Below, in pieces: positions 9,646 through 18,565 of a DNA stretch of 64,000 nt; the first letter of the stretch is position 1; each line of letters starts with the position of its first letter. The notes under the pieces were generated by a model, which saw nothing but the letters and a program-made list of their open reading frames with translations, did no database searches and was not told the origin of the DNA. Position numbers and translations under genes: made by a program. The stretch lies in contig JARLHL010000015.1 of the NCBI GenBank assembly GCA_031292275.1, positions 1 through 64,000 on the forward strand, written 5' to 3'. Source of the DNA: Desulfocapsaceae bacterium. Lineage in GTDB: Bacteria > Desulfobacterota > Desulfobulbia > Desulfobulbales > Desulfocapsaceae.

Positions 9646-10140
9646 TTATTTTTCCCGGGCCTTGGCGGCCATAATCTCCGCCTCCTGATCCAGCAGATCT
9701 CCCAGGGCCTTTGCTGTCTCACCGACCATGGTCACACAATGCTGCCGGCGGCTTTCCGGATTGCCATAAAATTCCTTAACCTGGTCCCGATCCATCCAGT
9801 CGACCCTGGCAATCTGGGAGCAGTTGATGCCGCCATGGGGTGCGGAGAGGTTTTCAAAATTTTTCATCACTGCCTTGGTCGCAGCCCACATCCGGGGATT
9901 CTCCTTGTTCTCCAGGCTGGCCCGGCTGTAGAGCCGGCCAATGACACTGACGGCCCCAACAAGGCTGCCGCAGATATTGCCGGTCCCGCCGACGCCGCCA
10001 CCGAAAGCGCCCATTGCCTTCACGATCCCGGGATCATCGATACCCAACTTCTCCAGACCGACAGTGACCAGCACCTGACTGCAATGCATCCCCTGTTTGA
10101 ACAGCGCAACCGCCCTCTCTTTCATCTCATCCGACCGCAT
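9646..10140 (-). CDS. C_GCAxxG_C_C family (putative redox) protein
   Basis: This 164-residue protein of the C_GCAxxG_C_C family is thought from its conserved Cys residues to bind a metal or act in redox chemistry; its function is not established. Conserved features are CSQVL near the N-terminus, a glycine-rich GAFGGGVGGTGNICGSLVGA block, INCSQIARVDW and HCVTMVGE, each bringing one of the family Cys residues. I chose the ATG at 10140 because a GGAGGA sits six bases upstream; an in-frame ATG 18 bases earlier would place the Shine-Dalgarno inside the gene. It is a single-gene unit with its own terminator. Confidence 0.85.
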   Translation of the reverse strand: MRSDEMKERAVALFKQGMHCSQVLVTVGLEKLGIDDPGIVKAMGAFGGGVGGTGNICGSLVGAVSVIGRLYSRASLENKENPRMWAATKAVMKNFENLSAPHGGINCSQIARVDWMDRDQVKEFYGNPESRRQHCVTMVGETAKALGDLLDQEAEIMAAKAREK

Positions 10141-10371
10141 TCCATCTCCTCCACGCATTAATTATGAAATAGAAACACCAAAATCCCTCTTCTCTGTAGC
10201 CGATTTAGCGAAGAATCGCACTGCTCTTTTCTACCAGGGACACGGAAAAAGATTGTTCGGGAATTTTCGACATTTCGGCTCTTCAGCAGGTTTATATTAC
10301 GAATATCAGGAACGTATCCGCAGATAAAACGGTGGCGCTCGCATCCGGATTTTTCCCGATCCCTATCGAGC

Positions 10372-10578
10372 TCACATCATCCGGATCCGTTCGCAATCCG
10401 GACAGATCCAGGTGGGGCCGTTGCTGATGCCCCAGAGGTTTTCCTTGAAGCAGTCGTCGCAGATTTGAAAGCCGCAGGGGCAACTCCAGCAGAAGGGTTT
10501 CTTTTTCTTGCAGCAATGGCACTGATATTCGCCGATCTTCCGTTGCCGGTAGCTGGATTTTTTTTCCTGCAACGCCAT
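10372..10578 (-). CDS. Small Cys-rich zinc-ribbon-like protein
   Basis: This 68-residue protein has nine Cys in pairs (CHCC, CWSCPC, CDDC, CPDC), enough for two zinc sites, and a WGISNGPTWICPDC segment like the second half of a zinc ribbon. The ATG at 10578 shares its A with the TGA of cutA (TGATG), so translation is probably coupled to cutA. A GTG one codon earlier is also possible. I recognise no named family; the N-terminus is Lys/Gln rich without a signal peptide. A metal-linked role with CutA is only suggested by the coupling. Confidence 0.65.
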   Translation of the reverse strand: MALQEKKSSYRQRKIGEYQCHCCKKKKPFCWSCPCGFQICDDCFKENLWGISNGPTWICPDCERIRMM

Positions 10579-10898
10579 CACCCTTCAAGCTCCTGCAGGA
10601 TCCAGTCCTGATAGTCATCGCTGATATGAGTGATGGCGACAGCTATGATTTCAGGAACTTCGTACGGGTGATTGAGCTGGATGGTGCTTTCGACCAGATC
10701 ATAGCGGGCCATAATTGTCTTCACTGACAGGACATATTCAGTGGCGGTTGTGATGCTGCCCTGCCACCAATAGGAGCTGGTTACCGGTCCGGATATCTGA
10801 CCGCAGGCGACGAGCCGCTCCTGCAGGAGGATAGCCAGCAGCTTTTCCGCCTGGGCCCTGTCGTTGAAGGTCGTTGATACCAAAATAGGATTTTTCAT
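10578..10898 (-). CDS. cutA: CutA-family divalent cation tolerance protein
   Basis: This 106-residue protein is typical of CutA1, a small trimeric ferredoxin-like-fold protein linked to divalent metal tolerance, though the mechanism is unclear. Recognisable parts are the N-terminal VSTTFNDRAQAEKLLAILL strand-helix, ERLVACGQISGPVTSSYWWQG (family: LAACVN...S.Y.W.G), and HPYEVPEIIAV near the C-terminus. It is the first gene of a two-gene unit with the Cys-rich protein downstream. It is divergent from coaX, with about 146 bases between the starts. Confidence 0.9.
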   Translation of the reverse strand: MKNPILVSTTFNDRAQAEKLLAILLQERLVACGQISGPVTSSYWWQGSITTATEYVLSVKTIMARYDLVESTIQLNHPYEVPEIIAVAITHISDDYQDWILQELEG

Positions 10899-11044
10899 TT
10901 ATTATACCCTCATGGCTTTCATTTTCTCTTGGTATGGACTATTTTTACCGGACCGTACAGCAACTTGGAACCGGCATACCGTCAGCATCCTGAAAGAACT
11001 GCCTGTACTGTCGATTCATTGTAAATCCTCAGAAAGGAGCGTCC

Positions 11045-11848
11045 ATGCTTTTCGTCATTGATATAGGCAATTCTCACACGGTAGTCGGACTCTTTCGCGA
11101 TTCTTCACTGGTCGGTCAATGGCGGTTCAAATCCGACAGGAAAGCCACCGCCGATGAGCTGGCAGTCCACTATCATTCTCTTTTTTCAATGACCGGAATC
11201 GACAAAAACGAGATCACGGGCATCATCATCGCCAGCGTCGTCCCCTCTCTTGAGGCATCCTGGTATTCCTGGTGCACTGCCCACTTCTCTGGAAGTCTAC
11301 GTCATCCGGTTTTGGTTGTCTCTGAAAAAAACGTCCGCGGCATCATAAAGATCGACACGGATACACCACAGGAAGTCGGGGCAGACCGGCTTGTCAATGC
11401 CATTGCGGCCTGGTCGCAGTATGCCTGCGACCTCATCGTCATCGATTTCGGCACGGCCATAACCTTCGATTGCGTGACTCGGGACTGCGCCTATATCGGC
11501 GGCGCCATCCTGCCCGGCATAGCTATCTCCATGGAGGCGCTGGCAACCCGTACCGCCAAACTCCCCCATATCGATGTCTCCGAGCCTCCCTACCAGATCA
11601 TCGGCAAAAACACCATCCAGGCTATGAAAAGCGGCATCCTCTACGGCTATGGATCAATGATCGACGGCCTGGTCCGGATCCTTGGCCGGGAGATGACGGG
11701 CTCCGAGACATCACTGCCCCGCGTTATCGCCACCGGCGGCATGGCGAGCCTGATAATCCCTTATTCCGCCATAGTGGAGGAGAGCAACCCGATGCTGACC
11801 CTGACCGGCCTGCGGATCATCTTCAAGAGCGTATATCACAATGGCTGA
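11045..11848 (+). CDS. coaX: Type III pantothenate kinase
   Basis: CoaX phosphorylates pantothenate, the first step of coenzyme A synthesis, and is an ASKHA-fold enzyme needing a monovalent cation. It has 267 residues. The phosphate-binding block DIGNSHTVVGLF is at 5-16, GADRLVNAIAA is in the middle, and VIDFGTAITFDCV follows. GGAILPGIAISMEALA and VIATGGMASLI are further family blocks. AGAAAGGAGC before the ATG supplies a good ribosome binding site. The 3' end overlaps ldcA by 8 bases. The type III enzyme is not inhibited by CoA, so feedback control here would differ from CoaA organisms. Confidence 0.95.
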   Translation: MLFVIDIGNSHTVVGLFRDSSLVGQWRFKSDRKATADELAVHYHSLFSMTGIDKNEITGIIIASVVPSLEASWYSWCTAHFSGSLRHPVLVVSEKNVRGIIKIDTDTPQEVGADRLVNAIAAWSQYACDLIVIDFGTAITFDCVTRDCAYIGGAILPGIAISMEALATRTAKLPHIDVSEPPYQIIGKNTIQAMKSGILYGYGSMIDGLVRILGREMTGSETSLPRVIATGGMASLIIPYSAIVEESNPMLTLTGLRIIFKSVYHNG

Positions 11849-12761
11849 GCCCTGCCCGCCCCCTGCCCTTGCCCCCGGCGCCAGCATAGGCATTGTCGCG
11901 CCAGCCGGACAGATCAAGGACAGGCAGCGCTTCGAGTCCGGGGTCCAGGCCCTGACGGATATGGGATTCACGGTCAGGCTTCCTCCCTCCCTCTGGTCCG
12001 GCACAGGCTATCTGTCCGACTCCGACCAAAGGCGGGCCGAGGAATTCAACCGGACCTGGGCAGATCCCAAGATCGATGCCCTGATGGCTGTGCGCGGCGG
12101 CTATGGCTGTCTCCGGATGCTGGAGCTGATCGATCTGCAGATGATCAGAAGGACGCCGAAACTCCTGGCGGGCTTTTCCGATATCACAGTCCTGCATACC
12201 TTCCTGCAACGGGAGACCGGCCTCATCAGCCTCCACGGGCCCGTACTCACCTCCCTTGCCGGATCGGATGCCCCCTCGCGGGAGAGATTCCGGCAATGCC
12301 TGCTGGGCAATTGGCAAAAGGTCCTGCACTGGAAGAAACTGGAGATTCTGCGCGCCGGGGAGGCATCCCGGCGGAAGCTCATCGGCGGCAATCTCACCAG
12401 TCTGGTCTCTTTGCTGGGAACGCCTTTTGCTCCCCGCTGGCAGGACAAGATCCTCTTTCTCGAGGACACCAACGAGCCGCTCTACCGCCTCGACCGGATG
12501 CTGACCCAGCTGTCTTATGCCGGGGTATTCAAGGCAATCAAAGGCCTGATCCTGGGGGATTTCTCGATGACCAAAGACATGGACTCCCTGCAAAGGCTTC
12601 GCCATCATGAAGCCGTCTGGGGCAGAGCCCTGGAGCTGACGGCGGTAGACAGCCTGCCGGTCTGGGGCGGCTTCCCCATAGGGCATCAGAATGAAAACAT
12701 GACCCTGCCCGTCGGTGCCATGGCCACCATGGGCAGCGCAGGCGCCCTCCACTTCGGCTAG
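11841..12761 (+). CDS. ldcA: LD-carboxypeptidase (peptidase S66)
   Basis: This 306-residue S66 serine peptidase is related to LdcA, which removes the terminal D-Ala from murein tetrapeptides during recycling, and to MccF immunity proteins. The catalytic triad can be placed: nucleophile S113 in AGFSDITVLH, E208 in LFLEDTNEPLYRLDRM, and H282 in GFPIGHQNENMTLP. The oxyanion region AVRGGYGCLRML (83-94) is also kept. No signal peptide is seen, which fits a cytoplasmic recycling enzyme. It overlaps coaX by 8 bases; this is a transcriptional link, not an obvious pathway link. LdcA is favoured over MccF because no microcin genes are near. Confidence 0.88.
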   Translation: MAEPCPPPALAPGASIGIVAPAGQIKDRQRFESGVQALTDMGFTVRLPPSLWSGTGYLSDSDQRRAEEFNRTWADPKIDALMAVRGGYGCLRMLELIDLQMIRRTPKLLAGFSDITVLHTFLQRETGLISLHGPVLTSLAGSDAPSRERFRQCLLGNWQKVLHWKKLEILRAGEASRRKLIGGNLTSLVSLLGTPFAPRWQDKILFLEDTNEPLYRLDRMLTQLSYAGVFKAIKGLILGDFSMTKDMDSLQRLRHHEAVWGRALELTAVDSLPVWGGFPIGHQNENMTLPVGAMATMGSAGALHFG

Positions 12762-12847
12762 AGTCCGAATCATTCCGATCCTGGTCAAAAGCCCCGGAGC
12801 CATCCCGCCCGGACATCCTTAAAGGCTTTCCTTCTCCCAACGATCCG

Positions 12848-15820
12848 TCAGCCTTTCCTGGTCCGTTGCAGAGCCCTCAGGATGGACCGGTCGAGAGAAA
12901 GCGGCAGCCTGACAATACTGCCGGCCTTGTTTTTAAACAGGAAATATCCATGTTCCAGGCCATGGAGAAAAAGGTCCCTGGTCATCTCCACGTCCTGACG
13001 GCAATAGGAGACGATCTCGCGGATCTTGCCCTCCTTATACCACTTGAGTGCCTGGAGTCCGTCCGCCGACTTATTGACCCCCAGGGTATGCTCTGCAAGC
13101 TTGTCCAGGCTCAGCCGGTACCCTAGATGATTACTGACCTCCTCCAGCAGATCGATGGTGGGCAGGGCATCAAGCCGGGCTGTCGAATAACCGGCCAGGA
13201 CCTGGTTGTCAAATCGCTTATTATTGAAACCGACAATCAGATCGAGGCCCATGAGATGCTCGACCAGATGATCGATCTCGTGCTCCAGATAGGTCACATA
13301 GCCTTCCAGCTGCGAATCATAGACGACAGCCACAGAGATCCCCATCTTGTCCGCCCTCTGCCATCCGCCCACCTCCTCGGCCGAGCGCATGGTCTCCAGA
13401 TCGAAGACCCCGTAATGGCCAGGGAGCGCATCCAGGCCCCGGATCGCCTCTCCCCGAGCTGTAATGTCGGGCAGATCTATCTTTTTGAATCCGGCTTGCG
13501 GCGGGCTGCCGGCTGCATGGCCGGCTGAAGGTTTCGATTGGTAGATAAGGTCGATCAGGCGGATGCAGGCCAGCTTGTCGATGGGCCGGTTCCCCGATCC
13601 GCATTTGGGCGAATGCACGCAGGAGGGACAACCGTTTTCACAGGGGCAGGAGCGCACGGCCTCGGCGGTGCGGGATAAGAGCTGGTCAAACTGCAGGTAG
13701 GCCTCGCTGGCAAGGCCGATACCGCCGGGATGGCCGTCATAGACGAAGATGGTGGCAATCCCGGTCTGTTCATGGACAGGACAGGAGATGCCGCCGATAT
13801 CGTTGCGATCGCAGAGGACAACCAGAGGAAACAGCGAGATCAGCGCATGCTCCAGGGCATGGATGGCCCCCATGAAATGCAGGCGATCCGCCTCCATGGT
13901 CTGCTGGACAGGATCGGGGATCTCCAGCCAGAGCCCTTCGGTCTCGAAGGTCTGGGGCGGCAGGTCCAGCGCCAGGGTAGCCACCAGCTTCTGGGTCGAA
14001 TTATTACGCTTTTGATAGCCTGTGACCCGTTCGGTAACCCTCAGCCTGCCCGTGGAAATCCTGCAGCCGAAGATCATCTTTGTCTGTGTGATTTCGATTA
14101 TCTCGGTCTGCTTGCCGCTCATGGCCCGGGTAAAATAGTTTCCCTTCATCCCCGTCACCACCACCTCGCGGCTCAGCATATCGAGCTTTTCCACCAGCCA
14201 GGTCTGGGCCTGATGCAGGTATACTGCCCCGGGATGGCATTCCTTCAGGGCTCGTGCGGCATCGATTTCCCCCAGGATACATCCATCCTGACTGTTGATG
14301 ATGGTCAGCTGCGATCCCGAGCCCCTGAGGCTGACCAGCCGTTGCGGTCGCTTCCGGGTCGCAAACCAGGCCTCGCCTCCGGAGGACTGCAACAGGACGG
14401 AACGGGCGGTGAGCGAAGCGACGCTCTCCCGGACCTGCTGCTGCTGCAGGAGAGGTTCATCCGCTGCAAGCGGGATCTCGGCGGCAGCGCAGTGAAGATG
14501 CTGTTCCATGATGGCGGGATTAGCGGGGTTGAGCGCCGCCGATTCAACATCCCGGGCGAAAAAATCCTCAGGATGCCGCATAAAGTACTGATCCAGCGCA
14601 TCTTCCTGGGCGATCATGATAATTGCCGACTCCTGCCCGCCCCGGCCAACCCTGCCGCCCCGCTGCCAGGCGGCCATGATCGAACCCGGATACCCAACCA
14701 GGATACAAAGATCCAGATCACCGATATCGATGCCCAGCTCCAGAGCGGAGGTGGAGATGACACCCAGCAGCTCGCCGCTGTTCAGGCGCCGTTCTATCTC
14801 CCGCCGCTCTTCAGGCAGAAATCCGGCCCGATACGAGCTCAGGGCATCGGCCAGGGGGCCGAGACGGGGCCTGGTCCAGACGGTAATGAGCTCCGTCATC
14901 TTTCGGGACTGGGTGTAGACGATGGTTCGCAGCCCTCTTTTCAATGCGGCCTCGAGCAGCTGGCAGGCAGTATAGGCGGCTGAATCCCAGGGGTTTAGAA
15001 AGAGCATATCCCGCCCTGACCGCGGTGCTCCCGTCTCGCTGACGACCTCGACCTCACGGCCGAGCAGGGTCCGACCAAGCTCGCCGGGATTTCCAATGGT
15101 CGCCGAGGCCATCACGAAGATCGGATAGGCACCATGTTCAGCTGCAATCCTTTGCAGCCTCCGGATCACCCAGGCCATATGCGAGCCGAACACTCCGCGA
15201 TAGGTATGGACTTCATCGATTATCACGAATTTGAGATGAGCCCAAAAGTGTCCCCAACTGCGATGAAAGGGCAGCAGGGAGAGATGGAGCATGTCGGGAT
15301 TGGTGATCAGGACCGGTGGAGGCTGATCCCGGATCCGCCTCCTGGCGGTGGCCGGGGTGTCTCCGTCATAAATAGCCCCGATGGCCGGATGCCGTAGCGC
15401 CGCTGGGAGCCGGGCTGCGATTTCCCGGAGGGTCCGCAGCTGATCCTGGGCCAAGGCCTTGAGAGGAAAGAGATAGAGGGCACGCGCCTCCGGATTGCAA
15501 AGGAGCTCCTGCAGGACCGGCAGGTTATAGATAAGGCTTTTTCCCGATGCCGTCGGGGTCGCAACGATGATATCCCTTTGCCGGGCAATGGCGTTAAGGG
15601 CCTTCTGCTGATGGGAGTACAGGCTGCGGATACCGGCCGCAGACAGACATCCGCGCAGGGCCTCGGACACAGAGGCTTCCGGGGCTGCCAACACGGCAGA
15701 AATCGCAGGAAACCTCCGGTGAAAAGCTACTTGCGGGCCAAACTTCGGAGATTTCTTCAAGGCCTCGATGTAGTCCGGAAGGGCCTTCTCCGGACCGCTG
15801 GAACTGATGGTATTTCCCAT
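12848..15820 (-). CDS. MrfA-like DEAD/DEAH helicase fused to a DEDD exonuclease domain
   Basis: This 990-residue protein starts with a superfamily 2 helicase: Walker A ATPTASGKS (88-96), DEVH at 202-205, SATI, then STSALELGIDIGDLD and GGRVGRGGQ in the second RecA domain. A DUF1998-type region follows with the four-Cys cluster CPCENGCPSCVHSPKC, as in YprA/MrfA helicases. From about 800 a separate RNase H-fold domain begins: FDLET (D807, E809), FNNKRFDNQ (D871) and YCRQD (Y939, D943), the pattern of DEDDy 3'-5' exonucleases. In Bacillus subtilis the helicase MrfA and the exonuclease MrfB are separate neighbouring genes acting in UvrABC-independent mitomycin repair; here both activities seem joined. 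It is divergent from the tyrA fusion gene. The DNA repair role is inferred from that family. Confidence 0.85.
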   Translation of the reverse strand: MGNTISSSGPEKALPDYIEALKKSPKFGPQVAFHRRFPAISAVLAAPEASVSEALRGCLSAAGIRSLYSHQQKALNAIARQRDIIVATPTASGKSLIYNLPVLQELLCNPEARALYLFPLKALAQDQLRTLREIAARLPAALRHPAIGAIYDGDTPATARRRIRDQPPPVLITNPDMLHLSLLPFHRSWGHFWAHLKFVIIDEVHTYRGVFGSHMAWVIRRLQRIAAEHGAYPIFVMASATIGNPGELGRTLLGREVEVVSETGAPRSGRDMLFLNPWDSAAYTACQLLEAALKRGLRTIVYTQSRKMTELITVWTRPRLGPLADALSSYRAGFLPEERREIERRLNSGELLGVISTSALELGIDIGDLDLCILVGYPGSIMAAWQRGGRVGRGGQESAIIMIAQEDALDQYFMRHPEDFFARDVESAALNPANPAIMEQHLHCAAAEIPLAADEPLLQQQQVRESVASLTARSVLLQSSGGEAWFATRKRPQRLVSLRGSGSQLTIINSQDGCILGEIDAARALKECHPGAVYLHQAQTWLVEKLDMLSREVVVTGMKGNYFTRAMSGKQTEIIEITQTKMIFGCRISTGRLRVTERVTGYQKRNNSTQKLVATLALDLPPQTFETEGLWLEIPDPVQQTMEADRLHFMGAIHALEHALISLFPLVVLCDRNDIGGISCPVHEQTGIATIFVYDGHPGGIGLASEAYLQFDQLLSRTAEAVRSCPCENGCPSCVHSPKCGSGNRPIDKLACIRLIDLIYQSKPSAGHAAGSPPQAGFKKIDLPDITARGEAIRGLDALPGHYGVFDLETMRSAEEVGGWQRADKMGISVAVVYDSQLEGYVTYLEHEIDHLVEHLMGLDLIVGFNNKRFDNQVLAGYSTARLDALPTIDLLEEVSNHLGYRLSLDKLAEHTLGVNKSADGLQALKWYKEGKIREIVSYCRQDVEMTRDLFLHGLEHGYFLFKNKAGSIVRLPLSLDRSILRALQRTRKG

Positions 15821-15964
15821 TATTTTTTAATTTGGTTGCTTAAACAAGGGAGAATGTATACTCTGCTTTGCTGGCGGTTCATCAGCTGCGGGAGCAGCCG
15901 CGGAAACGCAAGGCGTCTTCCAGCAAAAGCCATTGATTCTAAAAGGGTATCACGTTTTTCGCTT

Positions 15965-17662
15965 ATGACCATCATTGCCACATTGGGCCCCATCGGATGC
16001 GATAGCCATCAGGCCGCCCGCCAATACCTTCCGGATGCCGAAATTCTCCTCTTCAACCGGGCACCTGCTATGCTGCAGGCCTTTGCCGGTGGCCAGGCGG
16101 ATCTGGCCCTTATTCCCGTATACAATACCAGAGAAGGCGAGATAAAGGAATATTTCAGGCTGATGGAACAGATGGCCGAGGGCTACTGGGTCGACAACGT
16201 TGTCCTGCCCATCCATCTGTCCCTGGGAGCCCTGTCGGCACCGGAAGGCTCAGAGGATTTCGACGTTATTGTCGGCAGCGGTTCGGTGTTCAAGCAGTGC
16301 GAGGACTATATCAGCGATCATTTTCCCCGCGCCACCCTGATGACAGTCCCCGATATTGAAGCAGCCCTGCTCGATATCAGAAATAACGGCAGGACCCGTC
16401 ATGCGGTAATCGACTCGGAGCAGCTCCTGAAACTGCACGGGCTGACCCTGATCGACAGGGAGGTTGTGCCCCATAACCGGACCCGCTTCGCAATCCTGGG
16501 AGCCGGAATTGCCGACTGGACGGGCTATGACGCCACGGCCATTATCACCCGGCCGCTCATGGATCGGGTTGGAATGCTTGTGGATATCCTGGGAGAGTTC
16601 ACCCGCAGGGGGATCAACATTCTTGATCTCCGCTCGGAAAACGACATTCAGACCCAGAAGCTGCAGATCTACCTCGAGGTGGAGGGACACATCAACGACC
16701 AACAGCTCCAGGAGGCCCTGCATCGGATTGAGAAAACGGTTATTCAGGAAGAGCGCTCCCTGAAGCTCCTCGGTTCCTTTCCCCGCGTGGATATGCGGGT
16801 GAAGAAGATCAAGACCTTCGGTTTCATCGGCACCGGCGACATGAGCCTCTGGTTTGCCGACCGTCTGGAGAACGAGGGATATAAAACCATTATCACCGGC
16901 AGGACCACGGAACTGCGGCCGGAGGAGATGATCCGCCAGGTCAATGTGGTCATCATCTGCGTCCCGATTTCCGTTACCGCCGACACCGTCAGGAAATACG
17001 GGCAGTATCTTCGGGAGGGCCAGGCCTTGATTCTGCTGGCCGGAGAGTCGGAAAATACCCTGAAGGCGGCCCTTGAATCGACAGACCCCGGCGTGGAGAT
17101 CATGTTCATCCACAACCTCTGGGGTCCCCAGGCCGTATCGATGAAGGATAAGAACGCGTCGGTAGTCAGGACCTCTCGAAGCGGATCGTTCTGCAGTGAG
17201 TTTGAGGCCTTTTTGTATAAACACGGTGCCGATATCTGCCAGGACAGTCCGGAAAAGCATGACCTGCTGGCAGGCGTCGGCCAGAAACTGCCAACCACCA
17301 TCTCGGTTGCCTTGGCCATGACCCTGTCCCAGCACCAGCTCGATTACCGGGACGTCGGCAGTCATTCTACCCTGACATCGCTTTACGGCATCCTTGCCAT
17401 GGCCAGGATCCACAATCAGAATCCTCGGACATACGCAGAGATCATGGCAACCGGCGGCAGCGGACGAAAAATCGTCAGGACTTTTGCTGAAAACCTGGCC
17501 AAGGTCATGACTCTTGCCGAAAACGGCCGGATTCACGATCTCAGCGACCTCATGGAGGAGAACCGGCGGCATATGCCGCAGCCCTTCCTGCAGTGCAGAA
17601 TGAAACAGGCACGGGCCGTTGACGAAATTTTAAGCGATCCCGGCATGAAAAATGATAACTAA
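15965..17662 (+). CDS. Prephenate dehydratase-like / ACT / prephenate dehydrogenase fusion
   Basis: This 565-residue fusion combines steps of phenylalanine and tyrosine synthesis. Residues about 1-180 resemble prephenate dehydratase: GPIGCDSHQAARQYL (family GPxGTxS..AA) and the TRF motif in HNRTRFAILG; the usual ENS block reads YNT. An ACT domain (about 190-270, LMDRVGMLVDILGEFTRRGIN) should bind an amino-acid effector. From about 280 comes a TyrA domain with the nucleotide-binding GFIGTGDMS, HNLWGPQ, and GSHSTLTSLYG. I start at the ATG at 15965, since 129 upstream codons in the same frame run through the helicase gene on the other strand. The ribosome binding site is weak. Whether the dehydratase half is active is uncertain. 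Confidence 0.82.
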   Translation: MTIIATLGPIGCDSHQAARQYLPDAEILLFNRAPAMLQAFAGGQADLALIPVYNTREGEIKEYFRLMEQMAEGYWVDNVVLPIHLSLGALSAPEGSEDFDVIVGSGSVFKQCEDYISDHFPRATLMTVPDIEAALLDIRNNGRTRHAVIDSEQLLKLHGLTLIDREVVPHNRTRFAILGAGIADWTGYDATAIITRPLMDRVGMLVDILGEFTRRGINILDLRSENDIQTQKLQIYLEVEGHINDQQLQEALHRIEKTVIQEERSLKLLGSFPRVDMRVKKIKTFGFIGTGDMSLWFADRLENEGYKTIITGRTTELRPEEMIRQVNVVIICVPISVTADTVRKYGQYLREGQALILLAGESENTLKAALESTDPGVEIMFIHNLWGPQAVSMKDKNASVVRTSRSGSFCSEFEAFLYKHGADICQDSPEKHDLLAGVGQKLPTTISVALAMTLSQHQLDYRDVGSHSTLTSLYGILAMARIHNQNPRTYAEIMATGGSGRKIVRTFAENLAKVMTLAENGRIHDLSDLMEENRRHMPQPFLQCRMKQARAVDEILSDPGMKNDN

Positions 17663-17663
17663 A

Positions 17664-17705
17664 CAGTCAAGGGTCTATGGGATTTCCTCCCGGATGCCCT
17701 GACTG
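17664..17705 (+). terminator. Hairpin after the tyrA fusion gene
   Basis: CAGTCAAGGG and CCCTGACTG form a 9-bp stem with one bulged A. It starts two bases after the stop codon. No T tract follows, so it may act as an mRNA end hairpin rather than a classical terminator. Confidence 0.4.
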
Positions 17706-17741
17706 ACGATCTTTCGCTATCCATATCCAAGGAGTTAAACG

Positions 17742-18401
17742 ATGTTATACAGTGACCCGACCTACCTGGAAGAAGTCCATATCTGCCCGTATTGTAAACA
17801 AAAAATGTCATGCTGCGAGGCGCCTCCGATGCATATCGGCGATGGATTGGGTTGGGGTTCGGAGATCCTCTTCATCTGCTTGAATGATACATGCTCCCTC
17901 TATGTTGAAGGCTGGAAAAATATTGAAGAAAAATACAACCATCATGCCTCCTACCGACACATGGAACTTCCCGGCAGCAAGGAAGGAAATCTGATGATGG
18001 TCATGAGCAAGGACGCCTTTACAGGCAGCGTCATCGATCTGGAGGCAAGAAAAAAACAGGACGAGCGTTACCGGAAGGAACAGCAGGCCATCAAAGACCT
18101 TGTAACCTGTATCGAAAAGAAAAACCTTGAGCCGGTGCTTTTCCTTCTCCTCGACGAAGCGGCCAATCTCTCCGACAGGAAAAAGGCCCTGTCCTACCTC
18201 CTGGAGCTCAACGACCTGTCCTGTATCGATCCGATCAGGAATCATACGTTCAGGCATTCCGAGTTGGAAATGGGATGCAACCAGATCATCCCCATACTCC
18301 TGAAGGCCCATTATAAAAAGGAATGTCCGCATTGTTCCGAGATCGTCAAGGCCCAGGCAAAAAAATGCCCGCACTGTAAAGAAACTCTCGAGACAACTTA
18401 A
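17742..18401 (+). CDS. Zinc-ribbon protein of unknown function
   Basis: This 219-residue protein has zinc-binding clusters at both ends. The N-terminus carries CPYCKQKMSCCEAPP and CLNDTCSLYVEGW, a spacing like Ogr/Delta-type zinc fingers. The C-terminus ends with CPHCSEIVKAQAKKCPHCKE, like a double zinc ribbon. Between them is a helical region rich in Lys and Glu (about 95-190). It has a good ribbon-start context: AAGGAG lies 6-8 bases before the ATG. I cannot name a family with certainty. It lies between the tyrA fusion and tRNA-His and appears to stand alone. Confidence 0.75.
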   Translation: MLYSDPTYLEEVHICPYCKQKMSCCEAPPMHIGDGLGWGSEILFICLNDTCSLYVEGWKNIEEKYNHHASYRHMELPGSKEGNLMMVMSKDAFTGSVIDLEARKKQDERYRKEQQAIKDLVTCIEKKNLEPVLFLLLDEAANLSDRKKALSYLLELNDLSCIDPIRNHTFRHSELEMGCNQIIPILLKAHYKKECPHCSEIVKAQAKKCPHCKETLETT

Positions 18402-18464
18402 TTCTTGCAATACGGCCATTCAGCAGGTATATAGAACACGCATTTCAGATATGCGCTTTGGATG

Positions 18465-18541
18465 GTGGGCGTGGCCTAGTTGGTTAGGGCACCTGGTTGT
18501 GGCCCAGGAGGTCGTGGGTTCAAGTCCCATCGCCCACCCCA
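18465..18541 (+). tRNA. tRNA-His (GTG anticodon)
   Basis: The sequence folds as a cloverleaf: acceptor GTGGGCG/CGCCCAC, D arm GCCT/GGGC, anticodon arm CCTGG-TTGTGGC-CCAGG with anticodon GTG (His), and T arm GTGGG-TTCAAGT-CCCAT. A G at 18464 is the extra G(-1) typical of tRNA-His, facing C73 at 18538, and CCA is encoded at 18539-18541. A terminator follows 25 bases later. Confidence 0.97.
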
Positions 18542-18565
18542 TTTGATTGTCCGGAAAAAAACATA

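Noticed and set aside
15578-15964. 129-codon front extension of the tyrA fusion
   Set aside because: It runs through the helicase gene on the other strand and matches no domain; the family front begins at 15965.
16250-17572. 440-codon minus-strand frame opposite the tyrA fusion
   Set aside because: The plus-strand fusion has three recognised domains; the minus frame is a shadow.
18465-18541. Integration site of a mobile element at tRNA-His
   Set aside because: No integrase gene and no direct repeat of the tRNA 3' end were found nearby.
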